From: Pseudomonas piscis
GTDB taxonomy: Bacteria > Pseudomonadota > Gammaproteobacteria > Pseudomonadales > Pseudomonadaceae
Reading direction: 5' to 3'
Assembly (NCBI RefSeq): GCF_009380155.1
Contig: NZ_WHUV01000002.1
Location: 186,001-250,000 of the forward strand
DNA length: 64,000 nt
Positions 1-8,971 of the stretch are shown here, piece after piece. A program made the position numbers and the translations under genes. How positions within the stretch are numbered: position 1 is the first letter of the stretch; the number at the start of each line of letters is the position of its first letter. The notes below the pieces were generated by a model that was given only the letters and a program-made list of their open reading frames with translations, searched no databases and was not told the DNA's origin.

Positions 1-699
1 AATCCGCAGGCAGTGCTGGGTTTCCTTGGCGTAGGGCGTGAAGCTGATGGCGATCACCAGGTCGCCGGGGCGGATGCTGCGCATCTGCTCGCGGTAGCTG
101 CCACCGAGCCCCGAGACCAGGTGGATGCGCTTGTTGGTGTGCTGCAGGTTGTAGACCAGGTAGTCGGCCACCGCGAAGGAGCGCCGCACCCCCACCACGT
201 AGATGTTCTCGGCATTGACCACCAGGTCCACGGCTCGCTCCAGGGCCGCCTCGTCCAGCTCCTGTTCCAGGCGCTCGATCCCCGAGAGGGTGGCGCCGAT
301 GCAGTCGCGAGCCAGGTCGGCACTGCTGGCCTTCTGTGATTTGTTGGCGATCAGGCTGCGGATGCGCTGCTGGTAGTTCTGTACCGGCGTGGCCTTGTGG
401 GTATAGGCCTCGCGGAACAACGCCTGCATGTCACTGAAGCCGCGAAAGCCCAGGCGCTGGGAGAAACGCACGATGGCCGAGGGGTGCACTTCGCATTCGC
501 GGGCGATGTCGCTGATGCGATCGACCATGATCCGGTCGCGCTGCTGGCTCATGTAGCTGGCGATACGCTTGAGCTGGCGCGGCAGGCTTTCGTATTCCCG
601 GGCGATCAGTTGCAGCAGGCCCTCGGCATCGAGCGGGCGAGTGGCGAGGTCGCTGTCCGGGGTGCCTTCGGACAAGGCCGGCTGATCGGTATGGGGCAT
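1..699 (-). CDS. iolR: RpiR/MurR-family transcriptional regulator, likely repressor of inositol genes (partial)
   Basis: The gene runs off the left edge, so only the first 233 residues are visible. They show an N-terminal RpiR helix-turn-helix (about residues 30-100, with the stretch SDIARECEVHPSAIVRFSQR) followed by the start of a SIS sugar-binding domain (VVNAENIYVVGVRRS onward). Proteins of this family bind a sugar phosphate or a pathway intermediate and release DNA. The gene is divergent from iolC across a 308-base gap that holds GGAA-N6-TTCC-type boxes, the usual arrangement for an inositol repressor. The regulator role is inferred from fold and position; the effector cannot be told from the sequence. 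The start is the ATG at 699. Confidence 0.85.
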   Translation of the reverse strand, partial: MPHTDQPALSEGTPDSDLATRPLDAEGLLQLIAREYESLPRQLKRIASYMSQQRDRIMVDRISDIARECEVHPSAIVRFSQRLGFRGFSDMQALFREAYTHKATPVQNYQQRIRSLIANKSQKASSADLARDCIGATLSGIERLEQELDEAALERAVDLVVNAENIYVVGVRRSFAVADYLVYNLQHTNKRIHLVSGLGGSYREQMRSIRPGDLVIAISFTPYAKETQHCLRI

Positions 700-870
700 G
701 GTCAATCCTTCTTGCGGTGCTGATGGGGCGAGCCTGGGTAGTGCCCCTGAGACTAGGCGGACTGCGGGCAGTCTACAGGGTCGGCGCGGGGAAAATCATG
801 CCGGCCGGGGCCTGCGGCGCATTGCTGAAACGATGCAGGACATAGATTTCGGCGTGCAGCGAACTTTAGT

Positions 871-884
871 GGAAAAAATATTCC
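871..884. promoter_or_regulatory. Putative IolR operator at iolC (GGAA-N6-TTCC)
   Basis: Bases 871-884 read GGAAAAAATATTCC, an exact GGAA-N6-TTCC palindrome, the motif I recall for RpiR-type IolR in Sinorhizobium meliloti. A weaker second copy, AGAATAAATATTGA, lies at 899-912, 28 bases further on. Similar boxes with the same spacing occur before the transporter genes and before the distant dehydrogenase gene at 36.9 kb. Confidence 0.65.
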
Positions 885-988
885 ATGTAAAAAAATTTAG
901 AATAAATATTGATCTGACAGTGAAAGCCGTTCTAGTCTGCACCCACCAAGAGTGCTTGCCGAGGAACCGGCGGCAGGCAGCGGCTGAT

Positions 989-1002
989 AACAATAACAGG
1001 AG
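989..1002 (+). promoter_or_regulatory. A/C-rich Hfq/Crc-like motif fused to the iolC ribosome binding site
   Basis: AACAATAACA (989-998) runs directly into AGGAG (998-1002), five bases before the iolC ATG. In Pseudomonas, Hfq with Crc blocks translation by binding AAnAAnAA-type tracts at ribosome binding sites, so this is a candidate site for catabolite repression of inositol use. It is inferred from the pattern only. Confidence 0.45.
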
Positions 1003-1007
1003 CCAGC

Positions 1008-2945
1008 ATGGGCCAGGACCGCTTTGCCAGTGGGCGTCAATTGGATCTGATCTGCCTCGGACGCCTGGGCGTCGACCTCTACGCGCAGCAAGTGGGGGCC
1101 CGCCTGGAAGATGTCGCCAGTTTTGCCAAATACCTTGGCGGCTCGTCCGCCAACATCGCCTTCGGTACCGCGCGCCTGGGCCTGAAGTCGGCGATGCTGA
1201 CGCGGGTCGGCGACGACCACATGGGGCGCTTCCTGCTGGAGTCGTTGCAGCGCGAAGGCTGCGACACCCGCGCCGTGCGGGTCGATGCCGAGCGGCTGAC
1301 GGCCCTGGTCCTGCTGGGCCTCAAGGACCGCGAGAGTTTTCCCCTGGTGTTCTATCGCGAGAACTGCGCCGACATGGCCCTGACCGCCGAGGACATCGAC
1401 GAGGCCTTCATCGCTTCCAGCAAGGCGCTGCTGATCACCGGCACGCATTTTTCCAGCGACCAGGTCTACCGCGCTAGCATCCAGGCCCTCGACTATGCCG
1501 AGCGCCATGGGGTGCGGCGAGTGCTGGACATCGACTATCGGCCAGTGCTCTGGGGCCTGGCGGCCAAGGCCGATGGCCAGACCCGCTTCGTCGCCGACCG
1601 CCAGGTCAGCCAGCATGTGCAGGGCATCCTGCCGCGCTTCGAATTGATCGTCGGCACCGAGGAGGAATTCCTGATTGCCGGGGGCGAGCCGGATTTGCTG
1701 GCGGCCCTGCGCCGGGTGCGCGAGCTGACGACCGCGACCCTGGTGGTCAAGCTCGGCCCCAGGGGCTGCACGGTGATCCATGGGGCCATTCCCGGCCATC
1801 TGGAGGACCTGCAGGTGCACCAGGGCGTGCAGGTCGAGGTGCTGAACGTGCTGGGCGCCGGCGATGCGTTCATGTCCGGCTTCCTCAGTGGCTGGCTGGA
1901 GGGGGCGGACGATGAGCGCTGCTGCCAGCTGGCCAATGCCTGCGGCGCCCTGGTGGTCTCGCGCCATGCCTGTGCCCCGGCGATGCCGACCCGTGCCGAG
2001 CTCGACTACCTGTTCGGCAGCCCGCGGCCCATCACCCGTCCGGACCAAGACCCGACCCTGCGGCGCCTGCACCAGGTCAGCGTGCCGCGCAAGGCGTGGC
2101 GGCCGCTGTTCATCTTCGCCTTCGATCATCGCGGGCAACTGGTGGAGCTGGCCCGCCAGGGTGGGCGCGAGCTCAAGGTCATCGAGCAACTCAAGCTGCT
2201 GTTCGTCGAGGCGGTGCAGCGGGTCGAGGCCGACCTGCGACGCCAGGGCGTCGAGGCCGATGTCGGCGTGCTGGCGGACCAGCGCTTCGGCCAGGATGCA
2301 CTGAACGCCGCCACCGGTCGTGGCTGGTGGGTGGCGCGCCCGGTGGAGCTGCAGGGTTCGCGGCCCCTGGTGTTCGAGCATGGCCGGGCCATCGGCAGCA
2401 ACCTGATCGCCTGGCCCCAGGAGCAGATCATCAAGTGCCTGGTGCAATTTCATCCCGATGACGAACCCATGCTGCGCCTGGAGCAGGAGGCGCAGATCCG
2501 CGCCCTGTACCAGGCGTCCCAGGCCAGCGGCCATGAGCTGCTGCTGGAGGTCATCCCGCCCAAGGACTTGCCCGGGGCCCATCCCGAGGTGCTGTACCGG
2601 GCCATCAAGCGCCTCTACAACCTGGGCATCTACCCGGCCTGGTGGAAGATCGAGGCCCAGGATCGCGAGCAGTGGCAGCGCCTGGACCAATTGATCCAGG
2701 AGCGTGATCCCTACTGCCGTGGGGTGGTATTGCTGGGGCTCAACGCCTCGCCCCAGGCCCTGGCCGAGGGCTTTCGCCAGGCCGCCGGCAGCAGCAGTTG
2801 CCGGGGCTTCGCCGTGGGTCGCACGATCTTCCAAGAGCCCAGCCGTGCCTGGCTGGCGGGGGAGATCGACGACCAGCAGCTGATCAAGCAAGTACAGGGC
2901 ACGTTCGTCCAGTTGATCGAGGCCTGGCGCAGCGCCCGCCCGTGA
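1008..2945 (+). CDS. iolC: Bifunctional 5-dehydro-2-deoxygluconokinase / 5-dehydro-2-deoxyphosphogluconate aldolase
   Basis: The 645-residue protein has two parts. Residues 1 to about 325 are a PfkB-family sugar kinase, with the glycine-rich start (GGSSANIAFG), and the anion-hole and catalytic-base motif GAGD at about 283-286. From about 335 to the end is a DUF2090 domain, related to class I aldolases. The kinase phosphorylates 2-deoxy-5-keto-gluconate and the second domain is expected to split the product into dihydroxyacetone phosphate and malonate semialdehyde, which a separate IolJ does in Bacillus. The fusion is normal for proteobacteria. It is the first gene of the iol operon; the start at 1008 follows AGGAG by five bases. 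No iolA-like semialdehyde dehydrogenase lies in the window. Confidence 0.93.
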   Translation: MGQDRFASGRQLDLICLGRLGVDLYAQQVGARLEDVASFAKYLGGSSANIAFGTARLGLKSAMLTRVGDDHMGRFLLESLQREGCDTRAVRVDAERLTALVLLGLKDRESFPLVFYRENCADMALTAEDIDEAFIASSKALLITGTHFSSDQVYRASIQALDYAERHGVRRVLDIDYRPVLWGLAAKADGQTRFVADRQVSQHVQGILPRFELIVGTEEEFLIAGGEPDLLAALRRVRELTTATLVVKLGPRGCTVIHGAIPGHLEDLQVHQGVQVEVLNVLGAGDAFMSGFLSGWLEGADDERCCQLANACGALVVSRHACAPAMPTRAELDYLFGSPRPITRPDQDPTLRRLHQVSVPRKAWRPLFIFAFDHRGQLVELARQGGRELKVIEQLKLLFVEAVQRVEADLRRQGVEADVGVLADQRFGQDALNAATGRGWWVARPVELQGSRPLVFEHGRAIGSNLIAWPQEQIIKCLVQFHPDDEPMLRLEQEAQIRALYQASQASGHELLLEVIPPKDLPGAHPEVLYRAIKRLYNLGIYPAWWKIEAQDREQWQRLDQLIQERDPYCRGVVLLGLNASPQALAEGFRQAAGSSSCRGFAVGRTIFQEPSRAWLAGEIDDQQLIKQVQGTFVQLIEAWRSARP

Positions 2946-2991
2946 ACGCCCCAGGCCTTGGTGGCAAGGCGGTTTTTTAGAGTGCGATCCG

Positions 2992-3006
2992 AACAACAAT
3001 AAAAGG
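2992..3006 (+). promoter_or_regulatory. A/C-rich Hfq/Crc-like motif at the iolE ribosome binding site
   Basis: AACAACAATAAA (2992-3003) merges with AAAGG (3002-3006) just before the iolE start at 3014. It has the repeated AAn pattern of Hfq/Crc targets and resembles the tract before iolC. Confidence 0.45.
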
Positions 3007-3013
3007 TGCAGCC

Positions 3014-3919
3014 ATGCCCGCGATCCGAATTGGCATCAACCCGATTTCCTGGAGCAATGATGACCTGCCGTCCCTGGGGGGCGAGACGCCCCTGGACACG
3101 GCGCTGGCCGAAGGCAAGGCCATCGGCTATGAGGGCTTCGAGCTCAACGGCAAGTTCCCCAAGGATGCCCAGGGGGTGGCCGAGGTGCTGCGGCCCTACG
3201 AGCTGGCGCTGGTTTCCGGCTGGTACAGCGGCCAACTGGCGCGGCGTTCGGTGGCCGAGGAGATCGAAGCCATCGCCGCCCACGTGCAATTGCTGGCGCA
3301 CAATGGCGCCACGGTGCTGGTCTATGGCGAGGTGGCCGACTCGATCCAGGGCCAACCCATCGCCCTGGTGGAGCGCCCGCGCTTTCATGCCGAACAGGCC
3401 TGGCAGGAATATGCCGACAAGCTCACCGAGCTGGCCCGTTTCACCCTCTCCCAGGGCGTGCGCCTGGCCTATCACCACCACATGGGTGCCTACGTCGAAT
3501 CGCCGCAGGACATCGACCAGCTGATGCGCCGCAGCGGCCCCGAGGTGGGCCTGCTGTTCGACTCCGGGCATTGCTACATGGGCGGTGGAGAGCCCCTGGA
3601 GGTGTTGCGCCGACATGTCGGGCGGGTCTGCCATGTGCATTTCAAGGATGTGCGCAAGCCGGTGGTGCAGTTGGCGCGCAACCAGCTCTGGAGCTTTCCC
3701 GACTGTATCGTCAACGGCACCTTCACCGTGCCCGGTGATGGCGACCTGGATTTTGCCGCGTTGCTGCAGGTGTTGCTGGGCGCCGGCTACCAGGGCTGGC
3801 TGGTGGTGGAGGCCGAGCAGGACCCGGCGGTGGCCCCCAGCGAGGTCTATGCCCGAAAGGGCTACGACACCCTGCGCGCCTTGCTGGCCAGCGCCGGACA
3901 CGGGAGGGCTGCTCGATGA
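3014..3919 (+). CDS. iolE: Inosose dehydratase
   Basis: This 301-residue TIM-barrel protein matches IolE from end to end: it opens with IRIGINPISWSNDDLPSLGG and carries the metal-site stretches HHHMGAYVE, LLFDSGHCY and HVHFKDV. It dehydrates 2-keto-myo-inositol to 3D-(3,5/4)-trihydroxycyclohexane-1,2-dione, the second catabolic step, in the cytosol. It lies 68 bases after iolC and overlaps iolB by an ATGA, so it is clearly in the same operon. A short A/C-rich tract sits at its ribosome binding site. Length is usual for the family. Confidence 0.95.
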   Translation: MPAIRIGINPISWSNDDLPSLGGETPLDTALAEGKAIGYEGFELNGKFPKDAQGVAEVLRPYELALVSGWYSGQLARRSVAEEIEAIAAHVQLLAHNGATVLVYGEVADSIQGQPIALVERPRFHAEQAWQEYADKLTELARFTLSQGVRLAYHHHMGAYVESPQDIDQLMRRSGPEVGLLFDSGHCYMGGGEPLEVLRRHVGRVCHVHFKDVRKPVVQLARNQLWSFPDCIVNGTFTVPGDGDLDFAALLQVLLGAGYQGWLVVEAEQDPAVAPSEVYARKGYDTLRALLASAGHGRAAR

Positions 3920-4725
3920 GCCTGCTGGTCAAGGGCGCGGGCGCGGGCCAGGAGCTGGTGCGACTCGAGGAAGGCCGTTTGCAGTACGTGGGTTTCGCCG
4001 CCTACCGCCTGGGCCTGGACGAAAGCCTGCCGGTCAGTGCCGGTGAACGCGAGCTATGCCTGGTGCTGCTGGCCGGGCATGTGCGGGTCGAGGGCGAAGC
4101 GCCGGGGCATGGCGCGTTCCATTGGGAGGGGATTGGCGAGCGCCAATCGGTGTTCGAAGACCTGGCGCCGTTCGCCGTCTACCTGCCGCCGGGCAGCCAG
4201 GCCCGGATCACTGCGCTGGACCCGGTGCAGCTGGCGGTTTGCGCGGCCCCCGGGTGTCGCGAGGCCGGGCTGGCGCCGCGGCTGATCCGCCCGCAGCAGT
4301 GCTCGCGCAGCGTACGGGGCAAGGGCGCCAATACCCGTTATGTCTGCGACATCCTACCGGCCAGCGAGCCTGCGCATTCGCTGCTGGTGGTGGAGGTGCG
4401 CACGCCATCCGGGCACTCCTCCAGCTACCCGCCCCACAAGCACGACACCGACGACCTGCCGCACCAGAGCTTTCTCGAAGAGACCTACTACCACCAGGTC
4501 GACCCGCCCCAGGGCTTCGTGTTCCAGCGGGTGTACACCGACGATCGACGGCTGGATGAAGCCATGGCCGTGGAGCACCACGACCTGGTGGTGGTCCCCG
4601 AGGGTTATCACCCGGTCTGCGTGCCGTACGGCTACCAGTCCTACTACCTGAATGTCATGGCCGGGCCGAAACGTGCCTGGCAATTCCACAACGATCCGCA
4701 GCACAGCTGGCTGCTCGATCTCTGA
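3916..4725 (+). CDS. iolB: 5-deoxy-glucuronate isomerase
   Basis: The 269-residue protein is a bicupin of the IolB family. The C-terminal half has the conserved run of metal-binding and core residues (HSSSYPPHKHD at about 170-180, then EETYYHQVDPPQGFVFQRVY, and later YGYQSYYLNVMAG). It isomerises 5-deoxy-glucuronate, the product of IolD, to 2-deoxy-5-keto-gluconate, the substrate of IolC. Its ATG overlaps the iolE stop as ATGA, which implies translational coupling. Usual length and no missing segment. Confidence 0.95.
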   Translation: MSLLVKGAGAGQELVRLEEGRLQYVGFAAYRLGLDESLPVSAGERELCLVLLAGHVRVEGEAPGHGAFHWEGIGERQSVFEDLAPFAVYLPPGSQARITALDPVQLAVCAAPGCREAGLAPRLIRPQQCSRSVRGKGANTRYVCDILPASEPAHSLLVVEVRTPSGHSSSYPPHKHDTDDLPHQSFLEETYYHQVDPPQGFVFQRVYTDDRRLDEAMAVEHHDLVVVPEGYHPVCVPYGYQSYYLNVMAGPKRAWQFHNDPQHSWLLDL

Positions 4726-4755
4726 GAGCGCCACGCCATAGGGAGAGTCAGCCAC

Positions 4756-5577
4756 ATGCCCCGGCCCTTGCGTTTTGCCTTGAACCGGATGGTCGCGCCG
4801 AGCTTGTCGCTGGTGGAATTCATCGACCTGGCGCTGGAGTTGCAGATCGACGCCATCGAGTTGCGCAACGACCTGCCGGGCGTGGAAATCACCGATGGCA
4901 CGCCGCCGGAGCGGGTTCGCGAGCTGTGCGCGAGCCGTGGCGTGCGGGTGCTGTCGATCAATGCGCTGTACCCCTTCGATGTCTGGAACCCGGAGCGCGA
5001 GCGGCAACTGCGGCAATTGGCCGAGTATGCCGTGGCCTGCGGTGCCAGGGGGCTGGTGCTGTGTCCGCTGAATGAGGCCGGGGACCCGCGCGATGCCGCG
5101 CAGCGGGCATTGGCGCTGCGCAGCGCCCTCGAGGGAATCGCCCCGGTACTGCGCCGGCATGGCCTGTACGGCTTCATCGAGCCCCTGGGCTTTGAGGAGA
5201 GCGCCTTGCGCAGCAAGCGCCTGGCGCTGGAGGCGGTCCGCGACACCGCTAGCCTGGATGTCCTGCGCCTGCTGCACGACACCTTCCATCACCACCTGGC
5301 TGGAGAACAGGAGCTGTTCGCCGAACAGACCGCCCTGGTGCACATCTCCGGGGTCGAGGAAGCGCAGGCGCCCCTGGAGCTGTTGCGCGACGGCCATCGA
5401 GTGCTGGTGGGCGCGGCGGATCGGCTCGGCAACGTGGCCCAACTCAAGGCGCTGTTGCACCAGGGCTACACCGGTTACCTGTCGTTCGAGCCTTTCGCCG
5501 CCTGCGTCCATGGCCTGGTGGATGTCCACCAGGCCCTGGGCGCCAGCATCGACCATCTGCGCCAGGCCCTGGAGTGA
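4756..5577 (+). CDS. iolI: Inosose isomerase-like TIM-barrel protein
   Basis: The 273-residue protein belongs to the xylose-isomerase-like TIM-barrel family and matches IolI in size and position. It begins RFALNRMVAPSLSLVEFIDLA and has typical metal-ligand stretches (FIEPLGFEESALRS, LLHDTFHHHL, VHISGVEE). IolI interconverts 2-keto-myo-inositol and 1-keto-D-chiro-inositol, which lets D-chiro-inositol enter the pathway. A ribosome binding site (GGAGAG) lies before the start and the gene sits between iolB and iolD. A more general sugar isomerase role cannot be excluded from sequence alone. Confidence 0.85.
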   Translation: MPRPLRFALNRMVAPSLSLVEFIDLALELQIDAIELRNDLPGVEITDGTPPERVRELCASRGVRVLSINALYPFDVWNPERERQLRQLAEYAVACGARGLVLCPLNEAGDPRDAAQRALALRSALEGIAPVLRRHGLYGFIEPLGFEESALRSKRLALEAVRDTASLDVLRLLHDTFHHHLAGEQELFAEQTALVHISGVEEAQAPLELLRDGHRVLVGAADRLGNVAQLKALLHQGYTGYLSFEPFAACVHGLVDVHQALGASIDHLRQALE

Positions 5578-5617
5578 GTGCCCGGCGCCATGCCCCTATC
5601 CCTTGTAAGGAGCTGAA

Positions 5618-7555
5618 ATGAGCACGCTACGCCTGACCATGGCCCAGGCCCTGGTGAAGTTCCTCGACAACCAGTACGTCGAGGTGGATGGACAACAGAG
5701 CCGCTTCGTCGCCGGAGTCTTCACCATCTTCGGCCACGGCAACGTGCTGGGCATCGGCCAGGCCCTGCAGCAGGACCCGGGTGGCCTGCAGGTGCACCAG
5801 GGGCGCAACGAGCAGGGCATGGCCCACGCGGCCATCGGTTTCGCCAAGCAGCGCCTGCGCCGACAGGTCTATGCCTGTACCGCCTCGGTGGGGCCTGGTG
5901 CGGCGAACATGCTGACCGCGGCCGCCACCGCCACGGCCAATCGCATCCCCTTGCTGCTGTTGCCCGGCGATGTGTTCGCCAGCCGCCAGCCGGACCCGGT
6001 GTTGCAGCAGATCGAGCAGTTCCATGACCTGGGCATCAGCACCAACGATGCCTTCAAGGCCGTGAGCAAGTACTGGGACCGGATCAACCGCCCTGAACAA
6101 TTGATGAGTGCCGCATTGCAGGCCATGCGGGTGCTGACCGACCCGGCGGAAACCGGCGCGGTGACCCTGGCGCTGCCCCAGGACGTGCAGGCCGAGGCCT
6201 ACGACTATCCCGAGGCGTTCTTCGCTCGCAGGGTCCACCGTATCGATCGGCGCCTGCCCACCGCGGCCATGCTGGCCGATGCCGCGGCGCTGCTGCTGGG
6301 CAAGCGCCGGCCGCTGATCATCTGTGGCGGCGGGGTCAAGTACTCCGCTGCCGGCGAGGCGCTGCAGGCGTTCGCCGAGCGTTTCGCGATTCCCGTGGCC
6401 GAGACCCAGGCGGGCAAGAGCGCGCTGCTCTCGAGCCATCCGCTGAACGTCGGCGGCATTGGCGAGACTGGCTGCCTGGCGGCCAACCTGCTGGCCCGGG
6501 AGGCCGACCTGATCATCGGCGTGGGGACGCGCTACAGCGATTTCACCACGTCCTCGAAATGGCTGTTCCAGCATCCGCAGGTGCAGTTCCTCAATCTCAA
6601 CGTCAACCCCGGCGATGCCCTGAAGCTCGATGGGGTGCAGCTGCTGGCCGATGCGCGGGCCGGCTTGCAGGGCCTGTCGCAGGTCCTGGTGGAGCGTGAC
6701 TATCGCGCCGGCTGGGGCGAGCAGGTGGCGACGGCCAAGGCGCAGTTGGCGGCCGAGGTGCAGCGCCTGCATGGCGTGCAGTATTCGGCGCAGGCCTTCG
6801 TGCCCGAGGTCGACGACTCACTGGACCCGGCGGTGCTGCGCGAGTTCATCGAGCTCACCGGCTCCTGCCTGACCCAGAGCCAGGTCCTGGGCGTGCTCAA
6901 CCAGGTGCTGGACGAAGACGCGGTGGTCGTCGCCGCCGCCGGCAGCCTGCCCGGCGACTTGCAGCGCAGTTGGGCCAGCAAGGGGCTCAACAGCTACCAC
7001 GTGGAGTACGGCTATTCGTGCATGGGCTACGAGGTCGGCGCGGCCCTGGGGGTCAAGCTCGCCGAGCCTGGGCGCGAGGTCTATGCGCTGCTGGGGGACG
7101 GCTCCTACCTGATGCTGCATTCGGAGCTGGTCACCTCGCTCCAGGAGCGGCGCAAGATCAACCTGGTATTGCTGGACAACATGGCCTTCGGTTGCATCAA
7201 CAACCTGCAACTGGGCCAGGGCCAGGACAGCTTCGCCACTGAATTTCGCTATCGCGACCCGCTCACGGGCCGGCTTGACGGCGGCCTGATCCCGGTGGAC
7301 TACGCCATGAGCGCCGCGGCCTACGGTTGCAAGACCTACCGGGTCACCAGCCTCGAGCAGTTGCAGGCGGCCCTGGCGGATGCCCGCCGGCAGACGGTCT
7401 CGACCCTGATCGATATCAAGGTCTTGCCCAAGACCATGCTCCATGGCTACCAGTCCTGGTGGCATGTGGGGGTGGCCCAAGTCTCTGACAGCGAGCGGGT
7501 TGCCGCCGCGTCCCGGGCCATTGCCGCCGAACTGGCCAGGGCCCGCCAGTATTGA
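5618..7555 (+). CDS. iolD: 3D-(3,5/4)-trihydroxycyclohexane-1,2-dione acylhydrolase (ThDP-dependent)
   Basis: The 645-residue protein is a thiamine-diphosphate enzyme of the acetolactate-synthase superfamily: an N-terminal PYR domain with the catalytic-glutamate region ([15 protein letters not shown]), a central domain, and a C-terminal PP domain with the cofactor and magnesium motif LLGDGSYLM followed by LVLLDN at about residues 490-525. It opens the ring of the trihydroxycyclohexanedione to give 5-deoxy-glucuronate for IolB. AAGGAG stands before the start. Full usual length; fifth gene of the operon. Confidence 0.95.
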   Translation: MSTLRLTMAQALVKFLDNQYVEVDGQQSRFVAGVFTIFGHGNVLGIGQALQQDPGGLQVHQGRNEQGMAHAAIGFAKQRLRRQVYACTASVGPGAANMLTAAATATANRIPLLLLPGDVFASRQPDPVLQQIEQFHDLGISTNDAFKAVSKYWDRINRPEQLMSAALQAMRVLTDPAETGAVTLALPQDVQAEAYDYPEAFFARRVHRIDRRLPTAAMLADAAALLLGKRRPLIICGGGVKYSAAGEALQAFAERFAIPVAETQAGKSALLSSHPLNVGGIGETGCLAANLLAREADLIIGVGTRYSDFTTSSKWLFQHPQVQFLNLNVNPGDALKLDGVQLLADARAGLQGLSQVLVERDYRAGWGEQVATAKAQLAAEVQRLHGVQYSAQAFVPEVDDSLDPAVLREFIELTGSCLTQSQVLGVLNQVLDEDAVVVAAAGSLPGDLQRSWASKGLNSYHVEYGYSCMGYEVGAALGVKLAEPGREVYALLGDGSYLMLHSELVTSLQERRKINLVLLDNMAFGCINNLQLGQGQDSFATEFRYRDPLTGRLDGGLIPVDYAMSAAAYGCKTYRVTSLEQLQAALADARRQTVSTLIDIKVLPKTMLHGYQSWWHVGVAQVSDSERVAAASRAIAAELARARQY

Positions 7556-7588
7556 TCCTTTGCCACGAACAACCACAGGAGTACATCC

Positions 7589-8599
7589 ATGTCTTTGCAG
7601 CTAGGCGTTATCGGGACCGGGGCCATCGGCCAGGATCACATCCGGCGTTGCAGCCAGACCCTGCAGGGCAGCCGGGTCGTGGCCGTGACCGACATCGATC
7701 GGCAACAGGCGGCACGGGTGGTCGACGACCTGCAACTGCAGGCTGAAGTCCATGCAGACGGCCATGCCTTGATCCGCTCGCCGCAGGTGCAGGCGGTGCT
7801 GGTCACGTCCTGGGGCCCCAGCCACGAGGAGTTCGTGCTGGCGGCCATCGCCGCCGGCAAGCCGGTGTTCTGCGAGAAACCCCTGGCGGTGACCGCCGAG
7901 GGCTGCCGGCGCATCGTCGAGGCCGAGCTGGCCCATGGCAAGCGCCTGGTCCAGGTGGGCTTCATGCGCCCTTATGACGCTGGCTACCAGGCGCTGAAGG
8001 CCGTGGTGGATAGTGGTCGGATCGGCACGCCGCTGATGCTGCACTGCGCCCACCGCAATCCGCGGGTAGGGCCGAACTACAAGACCGACATGGCCATTAC
8101 CGACACCCTGATCCACGAACTGGACGTGCTGCGCTGGTTGCTGGACGACGACTACGTCTCGGTGCAGGTGCTGTTCCCCCGGGTTTCGAGCAAGGCCCAT
8201 GGGCAACTGCGCGACCCGCAGATCGTGCTGCTGGAGACCGCCCGTGGGGTACGGATCGATGTGGAGATTTTCGTCAACTGCCAATACGGCTACGACATCC
8301 AGTGCGAGGTGGTGGGTGAGAGCGGTATCGCGCGCCTGCCCGAGCCGCCCCAGGTGCAACTGCGCAGTGCGGCCAACCTGTCCAGCGCCATCCTCATGGA
8401 CTGGAAGGAGCGCTTCATCGCCGCCTATGACGTCGAGCTGCAAGCCTTCATCGATGCCGTGGCGGCAGGGCAGGTGGGTGGCCCCTCGGCCTGGGACGGC
8501 CTGGCGGCGGCGGTGGCTGCCGACGCTTGCATCCAGGCCCAGCAGAGCGGGGCCATTGTGCCGGTGCACTTGCCGCCGCGCCCCGCATTCTATGGCTGA
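7589..8599 (+). CDS. iolG: Inositol 2-dehydrogenase (Gfo/Idh/MocA family)
   Basis: The 336-residue protein has the N-terminal Rossmann fold ([13 protein letters not shown] at residues 6-18), the conserved EKPLAV segment near 95, and the Gfo/Idh C-terminal domain with the [12 protein letters not shown] stretch that holds the catalytic histidine. Enzymes of this family in iol operons oxidise myo-inositol to 2-keto-myo-inositol with NAD, the first step. It is the last gene before the transporter block. A second family member, at 35806-36912, may handle scyllo- or chiro-inositol. CACAGGAG precedes the start. Confidence 0.9.
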   Translation: MSLQLGVIGTGAIGQDHIRRCSQTLQGSRVVAVTDIDRQQAARVVDDLQLQAEVHADGHALIRSPQVQAVLVTSWGPSHEEFVLAAIAAGKPVFCEKPLAVTAEGCRRIVEAELAHGKRLVQVGFMRPYDAGYQALKAVVDSGRIGTPLMLHCAHRNPRVGPNYKTDMAITDTLIHELDVLRWLLDDDYVSVQVLFPRVSSKAHGQLRDPQIVLLETARGVRIDVEIFVNCQYGYDIQCEVVGESGIARLPEPPQVQLRSAANLSSAILMDWKERFIAAYDVELQAFIDAVAAGQVGGPSAWDGLAAAVAADACIQAQQSGAIVPVHLPPRPAFYG

Positions 8600-8670
8600 G
8601 AGGCCCGGGCCAAGGCCCTCGAGCGGGGCTTGAACAGGGCTTGCAACAAAATTCTAAAATGAGTTGATAT

Positions 8671-8684
8671 AGAAAATATTTTCC
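8671..8684. promoter_or_regulatory. Putative IolR operator at the transporter promoter
   Basis: Bases 8671-8684 read AGAAAATATTTTCC, whose core GAAAATATTTTC is a perfect 12-base palindrome. It departs from GGAA-N6-TTCC at one base. A weak half-box ending TTCT lies 29 bases upstream (8642-8655), the same offset seen at the two other loci. TTGCAA (8641-8646) and TTGATA (8664-8669), 17 bases apart, could be -35 and -10, which would put the box just after the -10. Confidence 0.6.
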
Positions 8685-8763
8685 AATAGAGTCGTTTCCA
8701 GGTTGCCGACTACCCAGGCTGCCGGGGTCTTCAGGTTCTGCCTGGTGTCCTGGCCAGCCATCC

Positions 8764-8776
8764 AACAAAAACAACA
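8764..8776 (+). promoter_or_regulatory. A/C-rich Hfq/Crc-like motif in the transporter leader
   Basis: AACAAAAACAACA fits the repeated AAn pattern of Hfq/Crc targets. It lies 12 bases before the ATG of the 60-codon leader ORF; a shorter A/C tract (9000-9007) lies just before the ibpA ribosome binding site. Confidence 0.45.
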
Positions 8777-8788
8777 CAGGTGCCGTCG

Positions 8789-8971
8789 ATGAAGATCCCT
8801 CGCTCTGCCACGCCATTGCCCTCCCGGGCAGGTGCCATTCCCCCTCGCGAGATGCCTCGCACTCCCTGGTCCTCCCGCTTGCTGTCGCTGCTGGGTTGCC
8901 TGTGTGTCGAACACCAAGGTTCGCTGCTGGGCTGCATGCCCGGCGCCCCGGTCCTGTATTCACGCGCCTGA
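8789..8971 (+). CDS. Possible 60-residue leader ORF upstream of ibpA
   Basis: This ORF sits inside the transporter leader and would encode a basic, cysteine-containing peptide with a short hydrophobic run (WSSRLLSLLGCLC) at its centre. I do not recognise it. In favour of a real gene: it follows an A/C-rich Hfq/Crc-like tract and a weak CAGG, and ends 52 bases before ibpA. Against: its composition is what any open frame in this GC-rich DNA would give, the ribosome binding site is poor, and a GTG at 8780 is an equally possible start. Treat as tentative. Confidence 0.25.
   Translation: MKIPRSATPLPSRAGAIPPREMPRTPWSSRLLSLLGCLCVEHQGSLLGCMPGAPVLYSRA

Larger units (their letters stand above)
700..1007. 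other. Divergent intergenic region iolR/iolC
   Basis: This 308-base gap between the divergent iolR and iolC starts is GC-rich in its iolR half and strikingly AT-rich from about 865 to 915, where two repressor-like boxes sit. I see no additional ORF with a convincing ribosome binding site. A clear -35/-10 pair could not be assigned; the AT-rich block is the probable iolC promoter. Confidence 0.6.

Noticed and set aside
897..2999. A 700-codon open frame opposite iolC
   Set aside because: Antisense to a clear enzyme, with no ribosome binding site and low-complexity composition.
8602..8640. A terminator right after iolG
   Set aside because: Only short GC stems (GGCCCGGGCC) are present with no T-tract; not convincing.
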